The position numbers and the translations under genes are program-made. Source: Burhinus oedicnemus (lineage: Eukaryota; Chordata; Aves; Charadriiformes; Burhinidae). Taken from it: a DNA stretch of 64,000 nucleotides. The DNA is taken from positions 874-64,873 of the forward strand of contig VFFE01007034.1 of NCBI GenBank assembly GCA_008921705.1. Direction: 5' to 3'. The notes under the pieces were generated by a model. That model saw nothing but the letters and a program-made list of their open reading frames with translations. It was not told where the DNA came from and ran no database searches. Below, piece by piece: positions 1 through 12,113 of the stretch. The first letter of the stretch is position 1, and each line of letters opens with the position of its first letter.

Positions 1-18
1 AACCCCCCCCCCCCCCCC

Positions 19-675
19 AAAGTCTTCTCCAGGTTGAAAAAGCCCTCTAACCACAGCATCTTCTCACAGGGCACAGGCTCCATCCAGCACGCTGACCACC
101 TTGCTTGTCCTCCACTGAGCTCGCTCCAGTTTGTCAATGCCTTTTAAATTTTGGGGGTGGGTTGGGGATGACAAAACTGGACACAATGTTTTGGGTGCAG
201 TCTAATGAGTGCTGAGAAGCTGGAGATAATCACTTCCCTTGACCCACTGATTACGCTTCTGTTAATGCAGCCCAGAACGCTGTTGGCCTTCATCGTTGCC
301 ACGGTACGCTCCCAGCTCATATTCAGCTTGGTGCCTCCACAGCCCCCACACGACTCCCCCACCACCACCACCAAGGGCCTTTTCAGCCGAGCTGCTCCCC
401 AGCCTGGCAGTCCCCAACCTGTACTGTTGCCATGGGGTTATTTCTTGCAAGGTGGAGAACTTTGCAATAACCTGTGTTGAATTTTGTAAGGTGTCTGTTG
501 GCCCATTCCTCCAGCCTGTCTAGCTCTCTGGACAACAAGCCCTGCTCTCAAGCCCGTGGACCGGTGCCCCTGCAAACGTGAGGAGAGTGCACTCTGTCGC
601 TTCCTTGAGATTATTGATAAAGATGTTAAACAAGACAGGCACCTGCAGTGCCCCACTTATTATTGGCCTCCTTTA
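19..675 (-). mobile_element. CR1 LINE fragment (antisense)
   Basis: The plus strand reads as the complement of CR1: ctcgctccagtttgtcaatg, aaaactggacacaatgtttt, and 'attgataaagatgtt' near 613. It is old and diverged and carries a stretch not typical of the consensus around 340-480. Its 3' end is not reached on the window side. Confidence 0.8.
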
Positions 676-3600
676 AAATTAATGTCTCTTTTTGCACACC
701 TGGAAACTTGTCCCAGTTGTGGGCTACCCGAAGGTCCATTTCTGACAGAAGCAAGTACACTAAATGTAGGGAAAATACCTCACCACTGTTCTGGGAAAAT
801 CTTCAAGACTTACCTTCCATGTAGGGCAGTTACCCGAAAAAGTCATCGCAGCTGTGGCTTTTGTTCTGCTGCTTTCAGGGAAGAGTCTGTGCCCTTTGGC
901 TCTCCCTTCAGGCGCTCCAGCCCATTAGTAGCCAAGGTTAGAAGAACTATACTGATGAAAAACAATAAGCAGTTTCTTTGGTACTTTATGGGTTTGTGAA
1001 GGATAGTGTGTCCATGTTCAAGGACTTTGTTGTGGAAAAAGAAAAGAAACTGAAGGTGGAAATGGGGCAGAAAGCTGAGCAACTAGTAAACATGCTACTT
1101 GGCAAGTCGTTCCCGTCAAGGACTGCTAATCCCACATGCCAAGGTCCACTAGAAAGAGTGAGTTTCTCCTCTTTGCGAGGGCCAGCTTGGCTCCACCCTT
1201 GACTTGGCACTGCAATTAGTAAAAGCTGATTTTTGCTGCTGTCAATTCCCCTTCCTGAGCCTGTCGGCATATCTCATGAGCTGCTTCCTCTGCTTTTCCA
1301 GCTATGTCAACGAAAGCAACTGCATCCCTTCCCAGAACAGCGAGCCCCTTGCTTACTGCTGATGGCATCTCATTACACCATGAGAGGAGCTCGCCTCCCT
1401 CTGGCTTGCTGGCAAAGGTCCCATCTTACTCCTGGGGAAGTTTTTTATTAAAAAGTTTACTTTTCCCTTCTATAAGCATTTTGTTTTACAATGTGTGTCA
1501 CATTTACCTGTAAAATTACCCCTGCAGTTGGTACTAGCTGTTCCTCCATGCTTTTTGTGATCAGACCCTGCTATCAGCACCTTATCGTTGCCAGGGTTCA
1601 AGTGTCTGGGCTAAAACTTTCTATGCCACCTGCCTCAAGCTGAATGGGTTTTCTGTATGTACTGAAGTATCAGCAAACGGAGTTCAGTTATTGCCAACAA
1701 TGAGCTTAGAGGGAAAAAATGTTGTTTTGCCAATGTTTTTAAAAAAAATAAATATCTAGCAACCATTTAACTGAAGTACAGCCTCTGTTTTGGAGGCAGT
1801 GCCTGAGAGTTGCGGACAGCTTCTGTTTTTTTGTTAGAGATGTGCCCATGTTTTTTTAGAAAGGAAAAGAGCATCAAAGTGTAAGCTTCCGGGAGAGACC
1901 TTCATCTCTATAGTCCTGCTAGACCTGGAGCTGAAGCCACCAAAATACTTGGGCACCTAAGTGTGCCCCTGGGACTAACAATGCAAAGCTCAAAAGCTTC
2001 GCCTACACTTAGCCCCACATGCACCTAAAATCTGTAGATAGTCATCAGGCTTTTCCTGGGAACACGAGTTGTGCCGTAATACAAATCAAATTTTCTCAGC
2101 CTGGTCAGAGCTGAGTTGGGTGGCTCTTATCTTGGGCTGCTGCCAGGAAGAGATGGCCTCACCTGCCTTCCCAGGAAGGTCTCTGCTGTGTAGGAAGGTC
2201 TTTCCTAGATGCTTATGGACATCTATGGTGCACCTGGAGAATGGGATGGGGTGTAAATACTCCAGAGGCAAATTTTCTCAAGGACACGGCAGGAGGAAGG
2301 GCCCTTTTATACAACAGACTCCCCCAGGAGCCCCTTCCCTGCCCAGGGAATGCAACCCACCACCCTCCATGCCCATCTCTGTAGATGAGTGCCCAAATTA
2401 CTTCTCCATGTGTTATCATTTGCACGCTGGGTGGAGGAGACCAGGCTTTCTCAGCCCTCTTGAGACTCTGGTTCACCCAGGCCCACGGCACACCTCTGCT
2501 ATCAGCTTCGTGCAGGGGGAACACACACTTCTGGAGGGAAACCATGGTGACTTAAAACCTGAAAGCATCAGACCTGGCACAGCCCAACTGCAGGCTGCCA
2601 TGAAGCACCCAGGCTACTGAAACGTGTCCTGAGGTACCAGTCTTTCAGGCACGCCTTCAAATAGCCCTCTGCTTTGGTTTGCTGCCTCTGGCAGGACAAC
2701 ACCCTGCAAATTTGCTAGTTTCATTCAATTGAGCTACCCTTTTCCCCAGGCTTTCCAGTGAAACACAAACAGAATGTATCTAGCAAGATTTCAAGCAAGG
2801 CTTGGCCTTAGGGGGAGTGTGGGAACACAAGGTTGCAAGTGAAGAAAACATAAAAGGCAATCCTGGTCGGTGGTTAACCTGCCTTAACCTCCCCCAGTGC
2901 TCCCAGCCTCTCCTGGCTGGGAGTCACCCAGTGCCCAGGCATTGCCCTAACCCAAGGTGCCTCACTCAGAGCTGGGGCCATCAAGGGAGACAGGCTTCTT
3001 GGATCCTTACTGGTATCCCAGGTGCCCAGCTCTTCATCTCAGGAGGTGTTGCGTAAAACCTATTGATCTGGTTTTGGGTCCCCTGGTAGGCAGCCTTGAA
3101 GTTTTATCTCTAGTCAGCCCTCCTGGTTAACTGGTTCATGTTAATTCTCTCAGCTTGATACTAAATACTCCACAGCAGACTTCACAGGACCACATTGTAA
3201 AAATTGCTGTCTTGGGTATGTCGCCAAGTTCCTGTAGAAACTGCACATGACACAACAGCAAAAGGTGCCAGATGATGCAGAAACATCTTGCTGTGCTGCA
3301 GCTATGAGAGCAGGTTTTCTCATGCCCACGCCTTCATTGCTGTCCTGGTGTTGCAATATGCGGGACAGCTTGATCTCGGTGAGACGCATGACTTTGCAGC
3401 TCAGTGGTTGTGGCACTTCTTGGAACTGGGAGAAAGGGAGAGAGCAGTTCCAATAGCATTCGTGCATTTTACACAATGACCTCTTTTATAAGGAAATACT
3501 TTTAGCACAGCTGGGCCTCTGTATCCCTGGGATGGTACAGGCAGGGTTATGCTCCTCCCTTCGGGACCTTTTTGATTTTCCGTGTTTTGTATCAACAGAA

Positions 3601-6600
3601 AAATGAAAAATCCCAGAATAGCCAGTGACCTCTTCCTTTGTGCCAGTCCTCAAAGCTACCAGGCAGCAACGTGGCTGGAAGCACTTCTCCAAAATCCTGG
3701 GGGAGGGCCCTAGCCACTATAACTTTAAGTGGATGAGTAGGGGCCAAGGGCACCACATTCTCCTTCCACCACCTCTCCCCTTTCTAGCATCATTTTAAAA
3801 TAATGCAATTAGCCATTCCCCCTGTTTGCTGGAAGCAGCATGGAAAGCTTCCCCCAGGTGTCCTGTGAGGTGACCTGGAGCAGGATGACGGCAGCACAGA
3901 GAACAAGGTGAGGCTTGCATCTGCAGGGCTGGGAAGGGAAGAAAACTAGGGGTGGAGGAAGAGTGGGGAAGGCAAATGCAGAGCATAGGTATAAGGATAA
4001 AGATGAGCGAGAACAAGTAGTTGTGGGGAATGACAGGAATGGGTAATGTCTGGGAGAAAATGTAATGGCCCAGGTGTACAGGAGATCAGACTAAAAGATA
4101 TAAAGGGCTCTTCTAGCTTGAAATGCTGGCACTACAAAGAGGTCTATCAGCTGGCTCTTTAGCTCAAATGATGAAACTGAAGACGCTAACCTTCTGATCA
4201 TCGTTATGTGGCAGTATGACCCCACACCACAAACTGTAGCTTTTGCCGTTTATTTAAAAAAAAAAAAAAAAGAACAGCCAAGAGCAGAGAATAAATGAAA
4301 TTAAGACTGCAATCTCGGGTGATGCTAATAGGAAGAGCATGGAAGAAACCTCTAATTCATGTGTGCATACATTGTGATATAGATCTGCAAGATCTGTGCT
4401 TCCCTTTTGGCAGGAGCACGGAGGCTCTAATGAACAAATCAAGGAGCACAATGAAGAGAAAGAATGGTCTTGTGATGATGATACATTGATGCTGTCCTGC
4501 TTCAGGCCCAAAGTGATGTAGGGCAAGTCATACAGTTGGGCTCTTTCTGTATTCCTCATTTTCTGAGTTTACTAGGTAAAGTATTTTTAGTTTTGCTGGG
4601 GATGCTCGGCCCACCTGGCAACAGCTGACGTCTGTAAGACTACAAAACATTGCACCTCCTGAAGAATTATGCTTCTGTTGTCTCAGTCCATTGCCAGTAC
4701 CTACTTTTGAACTTTTAAATTTTTTGTGCCCGATCTCCCAAGCTGTCAAGTGAGGATGTAGAAGAGAATTGTTAATAATGCCTCGAATTCCTGCAGGGTG
4801 TTATGTGAATGCTTTCATGTTTGTGGGACACTGACAAACAATACTGATGAGCATCATCAAAATGCCACATGGAACTTATTAACTACTCAGTGAAGAATTA
4901 AGATTACATGAAGTAAATATGGCCTCAGTCACACACTGGCTGAAAAGACTACGAAAATCCAAATCACAACCTACCTATTCGTTTGGCTGAGACAGAGGTT
5001 CTGAGCTAAAAATAGTCTTTAATTACAAGATCAAGCATGCATAGGCACAAAAGTTGCATGTTCATAGTGACATTTCCTAATTTTTGAATGCTCAGCTCTA
5101 TTAACTGAAATAATTTTTTGCATTTTTTTGAGGTGAAACATTTACGCTCTCTAAAGTGCTGTTCTACCCTCTAAACAGTGACTAGGCAAGGCCCTGTTAC
5201 TGCTGCCTGTCACTGGCTGCACATCAGCTACGCTCTGTGTAAAGTCTCTAAGTTGGGTCTTGCTTTCTGCCTGCCAGCTCCGTTTCAAGCAGGATATTTT
5301 CAATTTTGTATGCAACCGCCACTAAAAAAGTCCTAGAGAATTCCACACGTGCCTCTGCACCCTCTCCAGATAGCAGCTCCTTTTTATGTTAGTGAAACTA
5401 TGTAGTGGCTAATTTTGTGCAAATATTTTTGAGGGCAAAAGGTGCTTCTGAACCAGGGACTTAATTTAGCTGCTGATGTGTGGGCTCAGAGCGCCTCGCT
5501 CATTTTCCCCTGGCTAGGTTGGGTTTTGCAGCTCCAATAAGTTAAACAGAAACAATTCTTAATTTAGCATTTTATTCAGTAGCATCACATTTATACAGTC
5601 ACTTTTCAGAGCAGAACAGGGAGTTCCCTCTCCTCTTCCTCCTTTTTATTTTAATTTTTTTTTCTGTGCTTACAGCCCCGTAGCCTGGGCGGGATGGAGG
5701 GAGGGCGTTGGGCTAGACCATCTCCCGCACACTTACTTACCAAGAACTTTGCCCACAGGAGGAGTCTTGCCCACCAGACTGGAACCTGCTCAGGCTCCAG
5801 AGCAAATCCTCTGAAAAACAGCTTGCTCTAAAGCCAAGCCTGCTGAATAAGCCATCGCCAAAATCAGCAAAAGGATGCTTTAAATCTCCGTAGGACTTGG
5901 CGACCTTCCTCCGTGCTGGAGGGAAGCACCTCTCTCCTCCTGGTTTTCGTAGATGCGATCACCTTCCTCTCGAAATGCCAGTGATACTGCTGGACACACT
6001 CTACTGTAAAATAGCCAAGTATCCTCTAGCAGAGGAACGATGTTGCTGTTCTTGTGAGGGCGTCTGCCCTCACACCTCCAGGCTGCGTGCCCCATCCACC
6101 CAACCAGGCTGCTTCTGGCTTGGGGCAGAAACTATTTCATTTCACAATGAATTAAGTCAGAGAAGAATTAGGCCTGTTTCTCATTGAACTCCTAATTTCT
6201 AGCTACTTTGACCACACAACTCCTGCGATGGGCTTGCACAGCCGGCGCTGACAGCCTAACACAACCCCGGGGCTTCCCACCAGGCTTCCCCCCTGCCCAC
6301 GCAGCATCCTCCTACGTGTTGGACCAGGCAGCGCTGTCTCCCCTCCCGCTGCCCACCCGTGCCTCCTCCATGTCTCTTCCCACTTCACCCTCTCTTTTCC
6401 ACCTTTATTCAGTCACTTGGTAGCCACAGGAGAGCGAGATGCATATTCCTGCAAGCATTACTCACTCTTCCCTCCACGCAGAGGCTCTCCTGTGGGAGCA
6501 GCCCGGCACCACAGGGCAAGCCTCCCCTATAGGGAGGCAGGGAGACCGGGATTCCCTTTCCATTTCCTCCCTTTGTGTAGGCAAAGTTCAAACCAGCATT

Positions 6601-7360
6601 TCAAATCAGTCGAATGACTCAGTAAAGCACCTCTGGCAGGGTGGGGAGCCTAGTTTTGGGGAGAAAAAAAAAAGAAAAAAAAGGCAATAACTTTTGCTTC
6701 ATGATACATTGGCTGGTATTCAGTCATCTCTATACAAAGGGCTTTTCTTTCTGAGCCATTAACTAAATGAATCAGCAAAGAGCATGCCTCCAGATGCGTT
6801 GGGCAGTGTTTCTCCGGAGTCACATCTCGCCTGCACTCAGCGGGCTGGGAGGGCATGTATTCCTCTGCCGCTGCCGGAGCACCGCACAAACAGGAAGGTG
6901 CTTTTCAGAATGGACGGTTGCTGTAAAAATAAACCATGACTCCTCTGCAGAGAACAGCAAACAGAAATTATGGGAAATAGATTATGGGACAGCCTTTGTT
7001 GTTGCAAATGGAGCGAGTGTAAACAACCCAGCCAGCCAAACAGGCTGTCACGGTGTGTGGGATGGCGGCAAGCAGCAGCCTGCGGCTTCCCTCCACGCCA
7101 GCTCACATCTGTGCCGCCCCACAGCCACGGCAGCGGCTGCGCGAGCTGTCGGCTTTCAAAGGGTATTTTTGCGGTTCTGAACTCCTCTCGTCAACCCTGG
7201 CAGGTGGAGCTGGAGGGTGCTGGGGCACAGCTCCTCGTCACAGCCTCATGAGCTGCCCGGGGATGTGCTCCAGCCACCCCACCAGCCCCACGCTGGAGCA
7301 GAGACTGGACTCGGGGTGGGGACCTCCTCTGAATAAGGGTCTCCAATTAACCTTTATTTT
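676..7360. other. Intergenic, no gene recognised
   Basis: No exon with supportable splice sites or family match. ORFs up to 183 codons (2069-2620, plus) lack any recognisable domain. It contains an A15 tract at about 4257 and AT-rich runs. CR1 similarity may extend somewhat past 675. Confidence 0.6.
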
Positions 7361-7868
7361 CATAGAATCATAGAATAGTTTGGGTTGGAAGGGACCTTTA
7401 AAGTCCACACCCCCCATGCAATAAGCAGGGACATCTTCAACTAGATGAGGTTGCTCAGAGCCCCGTCCAACCTGACCTTGAATGTTTCCAGGGATGTGGC
7501 ATCTACCAGCTCTCTGGGCAACCTGTTCCAGTGTTTCACCACCCTCAGAGTAAAGAATTTCTTCCTAACAGCTAATCTAAATCTGCCCTCTTTCAGTTTA
7601 AAACCATTACCTCTTGTCCTATCCCTACAATCCCTGACAAAGAGTCCCTCCCCATCTTTCCTGGTAGCCCCCTTTAGGTACTGGAAGTGTCTATAAGGTT
7701 TCCCTCGAGCCTTCTCTTCTCCAGGCTGAACAACCCCAGCTCTCTCAGCCTGTCTTCACAGGAGAGGTGCTCCAGCCCCCTGATCATTTTTGTGGCCCTC
7801 CTCTGGACTCGCTCCAACAGGTCCATGTCTTTCCTGTATTTTGGTTCCGTCTTCCCCAACAGAGGCTC
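7361..7868 (-). mobile_element. CR1 LINE 3' fragment (antisense)
   Basis: It begins with 'catagaatcatagaat', the complement of the CR1 3' end repeats, then ggttggaagggacctttaaa. The minus strand at 7674-7859 encodes [10 protein letters not shown] and [15 protein letters not shown], the C terminus of CR1 ORF2. 5'-truncated, no intact ORF. Confidence 0.92.
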
Positions 7869-8787
7869 AAATTAAGTGGGTGCCCAAAAGCTGTTGGCTT
7901 ACAAGAAGGGCTCCCGTGATATCAGTACAGTTTCAGGCAGACCAAAGTGCTCCTCAGCAAAATGCGAAGGTGAGCTCAGAGGACAGGTGTGCTGATCCCA
8001 GCGTGAAAATCCAAAAGAGAGATTAAAAGCAGTGGCTGGCAGCCTCCTGCCCGCCACTCGCTCTTCTGCTGGTGGAGGCTGCCACGGGGGCTGCCGGGTA
8101 GCCCGAAGCCCACGGGTCACACGTGGGATGAAAGCTGCAGGGGCACGGTGGGAGGAGATGCCAGGCAGCAGCCGTCCCAGCAGCAGGGATGTTGCCTGGA
8201 CACAGACACATTTATAATGAGCCAGAGCTGTTCACGGGCTGAGGATTCCCAGCATTGCCTGAACATGGTCACACAACATGCTTTTTCACATTTCTCCTCC
8301 CCCCTTACTATTCTCTCCCCTTGTTGCTCTCTTTTTTCCATGACCGTCTCCCACTGATGTTTTTGCACTCCTCAGAGATCACAGGAGCTCCAAACAAGAG
8401 GTTCTTGCCACCCTCGATCACCACACATCGTGATGTTTCGATTTTATGACACCTTCTGGAGCTACACGAGGTGCAAAGGAAAGCCTGGGCAGCAGTGGAG
8501 GGCACCGAGCCTTTGCTGAGCCTGCAGGCGGGCAGGCGTGACCCCCAGGCGGGAAGATGCAGGGCTGCCCGGCCCACGGCGCTCGGTCAGGGCACAACCG
8601 GCTGCCGCTTCTGTCACGTGCCTCTCGCTGTGGCATGCCCAGGGGAAGGCAGGAGAAAAGAACAAATAAAAATAGAATAAAAAAAAATTACAAAATTTAA
8701 AAAAATTAAAAAGGAAACCCCAGCTTCCCCAAGAGGCTGGGCTGAGGAGAAGCAGGCGTGTGATTTCCCTGTTCAGGTAAATAAGTC

Positions 8788-9596
8788 TGTCGTGGTTTGG
8801 ACTGGGCTGGCCACTAAAATGAAGGACAGATGCTCTCTTTAACCTCTCTCCCCTTCAGAGAAGGGACAGTATCTCCCTTCAGAGGAGGGGAGAGAAAATG
8901 AGAGCGAGAGAGACTTATGAGTTGAAAGTAAACTAAACTACTTTAATGTAATAGTAATAATAAAATAATAAAAAGAAAATATAATAATATTACTAAGAAA
9001 ATAATGAAATATATACAATATATATAAAACCAGTATCGAGCTCCCAGGATGATGATCCCGTCACTGTCAGGCACTGGGAAAGTCCCAGACTGGACTCAGC
9101 AACGAGTGGGAACTGGATTCAAGAACTGGATTCAGGAACACACGGATTGGGATCGAAGGCAGATGAACAGGCAGAGTCCTCCTCAGCCACCAGCCACTGA
9201 AGGAAGAGGCTGACCCCTGTGACCCCTCAGCTTTTATACTCAGCGTGGCGCAGATGGGATGGAATACCCTGTTGGTCAGTTTTGGGCCACCTGTCCTGTT
9301 CTGTCCTGTCCTCTCCTCCCCACAGGTATGACCCCTCTCAACTCTGCCGCTTCTGACCCTCCAACGAGGCACACGACGAAGTGAGCTGACCTTGGTTGTG
9401 ACAGCAGTAAGTGTAAGCAGGAGCCTCTCTGCACACCATTCCTGAGTCCTAACTGTAAACATCGGACGTTATCCACTGGTCGAAGCAGACACTGTCTGAA
9501 AAACGTACCGCTAATTTCAGAGAGTTAGAAGAGGCTTAACTAAAAAGTAGAATTACTGAAAAGAAAATTGGTTCTGTTTCACCTCAAAACAGGACA
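8788..9596 (-). mobile_element. Solo LTR of an avian endogenous retrovirus
   Basis: About 809 bp. On the minus strand it starts TGTCCTGTTTTGAGGTGAAA and ends CCAAACCACGACA, so it has TG...CA termini. A TATA box (TATAAAA) is at 9232-9238 and a long AT-rich block at about 8940-9030. No gag, pol or env sequence flanks it, so it is a solo LTR. I could not find matching target-site duplications. Confidence 0.72.
9232..9238 (-). promoter_or_regulatory. TATA box inside the LTR
   Basis: GAGTATAAAAGCTGAGG on the minus strand, in the expected U3 position of the LTR. It is intact as a motif; activity is unknown. Confidence 0.5.
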
Positions 9597-11317
9597 GGAG
9601 GAAACCACCTTCCCACAGAAGAAAGGGATACCGGTTCCCCTCCCCTAAAACTACGCGGAGGCTTCTGCCCCAGCCCCTCCCTTGCAGCAGGGAGCACTGG
9701 AGGAGCTCGGGGGGCCCTCTCTGTCCCAGGGCCAGAAGGCGAGGCGGACCCCAGAGGTACACCGCAGGTAAAAAGGGCTGCAGCTTTCTCTCTGGTTCAC
9801 ATTTTGCTTGAATTTCCTGAAAAGAAACCGAAGGAGGAACTTCACCCCCTTGTTCTAGATGCTGTACAAAATATATGGTAAGCACAGAGGTCACAAGAAG
9901 TGTCCCAGGAGGGTGGTATATATGTCTGTATATAAATGGAACCTTTAAGCTCCTGGCTATTCAGAGCTGCCTTGCCGGAAAAGCAAACACTTTCCTGCAG
10001 TTCACTCCTCCAGCAACAACCCTTAGCGGGCTGCTATCACAGCCCTGGTCTCTGTGAAGCCGCTGGTTTAAATGTTCAAGATTTACCAACCCTTGTCTGA
10101 TGGGACCACACAGATGCGGGCATGCGAGACACACACAAGAAGAGTAAGCAACGCGTCCCGGAGTCCTTCAGTGTTGGTTTTGATGACTCAGGCTGTGCAT
10201 CTTACGCTGTGCAGTCTCATCAGGCAGATTTATTATCAGTTCTGAAGGTATGATTATCATTAAGCTAAATGAGGTATCACAGGTGTTTCCATGCTTGTCA
10301 GCATTTAGCTATGAAGATGCATGGCACTGTCAGATAATGGATTTGGGTTTGGTTTGGGTTTTGTGTTTTGTTTGGTTTTTTTTTAAATGTATTGTTCTTG
10401 TGCTTAGCACAGCAACATGAAGAAAAATCAGTATTTACTATTCAGCAATAGATTTTCTCACGCTATTGTAGCAATCTTTAGAATAAGCAATGCAAAAAAT
10501 ACCTTGTGAATTTCAACTGCAAAACTTAACAGATGTTGATACTTTCTAATGTATCCTGCTTTACAGAAACTAAGAAGTCTGTAAGAAAAGATTTCTCTTT
10601 TTTACCAAAACAGAAGCGTTAGTTTATGAGGTTTTATGTGCTCTCACCACATAAAACAGGAGTTGTTTGTAGAGCATAATGTCTACTTGGTGGCTAAGGC
10701 ACATAAGAAAAGGTTAATATGCCAAATTGACCTGTTTATACATCAGCTATTTAGAAGTAGCAGAAGGCTAACAATCTAATTATGTTAAAACATGCAATAT
10801 AGAGGACAGATACACCTATGTGAGTGAGTGTGTGTGTGCGTACTGTTCAGCTGCACAGCCGTACTTTGTGTAATTGGACAAAACCTTCCTTCTGTGGAAA
10901 CGTGCTTGTGGCAATGTCCTCGCTCTCATTTCCAGCCTTACAACAATGGTACTGAATTAGTCCAATACAAATAACGCACATCCACAATTTGGCTTTCCAC
11001 GTTGTAAACCCTCTTCATTAATGAGGAAAAAACCACAGTAATACTTGATTAGACACATGGCTATATCCATTTGCACCAAGTCTGACTTGCTTCAAAATTC
11101 TGACCGCTTGGCTTGGCATTTCCAGTGAAAATTACAATACAGAGGCAAAATAATTCTTCACTTCGAAAGAGGAGATGCCACAGTCAGAAAGCCATGGCAT
11201 GTTAGATTTTGATCCTGCCACCCTAGCAAAGTGAGCCTCTTGAGACATAACATGCAAAGGAAATGCCAAATAAAAGCACACAGGGGCCTAAAACCAAAGT
11301 GTCTGTGCAACATGTAC
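9597..11317. other. Intergenic, no gene recognised
   Basis: AT-rich sequence with short GT runs at about 10823-10840 and a T/G-rich stretch at 10345-10385. Nothing coding seen. Confidence 0.6.
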
Positions 11318-12113
11318 CTTATCTGGACAGGCTGGATCGATGGGCCGAGGCCAACGCTATGAGGTTCAACAAGGCTGCACTTGGGTCACAACAACCCAAT
11401 GCAGCACTACAGGCTTGGGGAAGAGTGGCTGGAAAGATGCCCAGTGGAAAAGGACCTGGGGGTGTTGGTCGACAGCCAGCTGAATATGAGCCAGCAGTGT
11501 GCCCAGGTGGCCAAAAAGGTCAACAGCATCCTGGCTTGTTATCAGAAATACTGTGGTCAGCAGGAGTAGGGAAGTGATCATTCCCCTGTACTCAGCACTC
11601 AAATACTGTGTTCAGTTTTGGGCCCCTCAGTACAAGAAAAATACTGAGATTCTGGAGCATGTCCAGAGAAGGGCAATGAAGCTGGTGAGGGGTCTAGAGC
11701 ACAAGACTTATGAGGAGCAGATGAGGGAACTGGGATTGTTTAGCCTGGAGAAAAGACGACTGAGGGGAGACCTTATCGCTCTCTACAACTACCTGAGAGG
11801 AGGTTGTAGCAAGGTGGGGGTCAGTCTCTTCTCCCAAGTAACAAGTGAACAGGACAAGAGGAAATGGCCTCAGGTTACACCAGGGGAGGTTTAGATTGGA
11901 TATTAGGAAAAATTTCTTCACTGAAAGGGTTATAAAGCATTAGAACAGGCTGCCCAGGGAAGTGGGTGAGTCACCGTCCCTGGGGGCATGTAAGAGATGG
12001 GTAGATGTAGTGCTGAGGGACATGGTTTAGTGGTAACTTGGCAGTGTTAGGTTAACAGTTGGACTTGATGATCTTAAAGGTCTCTTCCAACCATAATGAT
12101 TCTATGATTCTAA
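11318..12113 (+). mobile_element. CR1 LINE 3' fragment (sense)
   Basis: About 0.8 kb in sense orientation. It encodes, with frameshifts, the end of CR1 ORF2 ([40 protein letters not shown]), followed by the 3' UTR (ttagattggatattaggaaa) and the terminal 'aatgattctatgattct'. The coding frame is broken near 11500-11570. Confidence 0.95.

Noticed and set aside
556..999. 147-codon plus-strand ORF near the window start
   Set aside because: Its first third is antisense CR1 and the rest has no recognisable character.
2069..2620. 183-codon plus-strand ORF
   Set aside because: No recognisable domain, low-complexity translation, no splice or promoter context. ORFs of this size arise by chance in the GC-richer patch.
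11499..11894. 131-codon plus-strand ORF with convincing protein character
   Set aside because: It is the C-terminal part of the reverse-transcriptase ORF of a broken, 5'-truncated CR1 copy, not a host gene.
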